Part shown: one piece after another, positions 60,799-64,000 of the stretch | How the letters are laid out: every line of letters starts with the position of its first letter | Numbering within the stretch: position 1 is the stretch's first letter | Assembly: GCA_013076295.1 (NCBI GenBank) | Contig: RQOL01000876.1 | Span: 3,038,001 to 3,102,000 of the forward strand | DNA from: Sanderia malayensis | Lineage: Eukaryota > Cnidaria > Scyphozoa > Semaeostomeae > Pelagiidae | Direction: 5' to 3' | Length of the DNA: 64,000 nucleotides | Program-made: the position numbers and the translations under genes | Notes under the pieces: generated by a model | The model's input: only the letters and a program-made list of their open reading frames with translations | Database searches by the model: none | What the model was told of the DNA's origin: nothing

Positions 60799-61125
60799 CA
60801 ACGAGGACAGCGCAACGTAAAGACAATGTTTTCATCACAAATAATTGACAAACAAAACGATAATAATACCCAGGAAAGCGATGTGATTATATGGTTGAAG
60901 AGAAACACTCCATTTATATTGCTATTAATTGCTGTTATAGACAATATCAATTTTGCTTTCAATAAACAGACAACCCGGCTTCAAAAATTAGTTTTAAATA
61001 CGGCTAACTCCATGATATGAAACAGTTTTTATCATAGATTTGAATACTTAGTGGCAAATGCATAATACAGAAAATGTAGCATTGGCACATGATTACGTGG
61101 CTTATAAACGTTTTAAGCTTTGTAC
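60799..61125. other. Convergent intergenic spacer
   Basis: 327 bp between the stop codons of the repeat protein (plus) and MCM4 (minus); it must hold both 3' UTRs. A 64-codon frame at 60826 shows no family features. aataaa occurs near 60960 on the plus strand. Confidence 0.5.

Positions 61126-64000
<2,875 letters not shown>

Overview
This is a 64 kb window of animal nuclear DNA. It is AT-rich, its genes have many short GT-AG introns, there are many small non-autonomous transposons, and it holds metazoan families: a Cys-loop receptor, a DEG/ENaC channel, a HOIL-1-type ubiquitin ligase and Kunitz domains. A Cys-loop receptor beside intronless DEG/ENaC and orphan genes fits a cnidarian or another invertebrate. 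The species cannot be fixed from the sequence.

Layout. At 1-7007 lie the 3' end of one gene and then a second gene, both built from the same unrecognised ~100-residue repeat; the second gene ends in two six-cysteine Kunitz-type exons. A DHX33-type DEAH helicase follows (7902-10409), then 5.5 kb with no recognised gene, then a divergent CAMK-like kinase (15905-21431). The last long intron of the kinase carries a 2.4 kb composite hAT-like insertion with telomere-motif satellite. A HOIL-1L (RBCK1) orthologue with an extra SHARPIN-like N-terminus occupies 22206-26800. A Cys-loop receptor subunit (28222-31356), SAC1 phosphoinositide phosphatase (31673-36888), a 184-bp satellite, and glucose-6-phosphate isomerase (38388-43105) come next. 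NCBP3 (minus) ends tail to tail with GPI and shares a 261-bp divergent promoter region with RNA polymerase II subunit RPB3 (44908-47483). From 48.9 kb come a small orphan gene, an intronless DEG/ENaC channel (minus), a transposon-rich stretch with two foldback elements, a 1060-residue single-exon repeat protein (57616-60798), and the C-terminal half of MCM4 (minus, running off the right edge).

The conserved genes are ordinary housekeeping and signalling genes and do not form a pathway. The less ordinary parts are the exon-per-repeat Kunitz gene, the PH-LTM-UBL-NZF-RBR form of HOIL-1, the kinase with altered catalytic motifs, the recently amplified 38-residue repeat protein, and the nested transposons whose history can be read from their target-site duplications.

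Exon models were built by hand from splice signals and recalled family sequence. For the kinase, RBCK1, the Cys-loop gene, SACM1L, GPI, POLR2C and DHX33 the summed exon lengths are whole numbers of codons.
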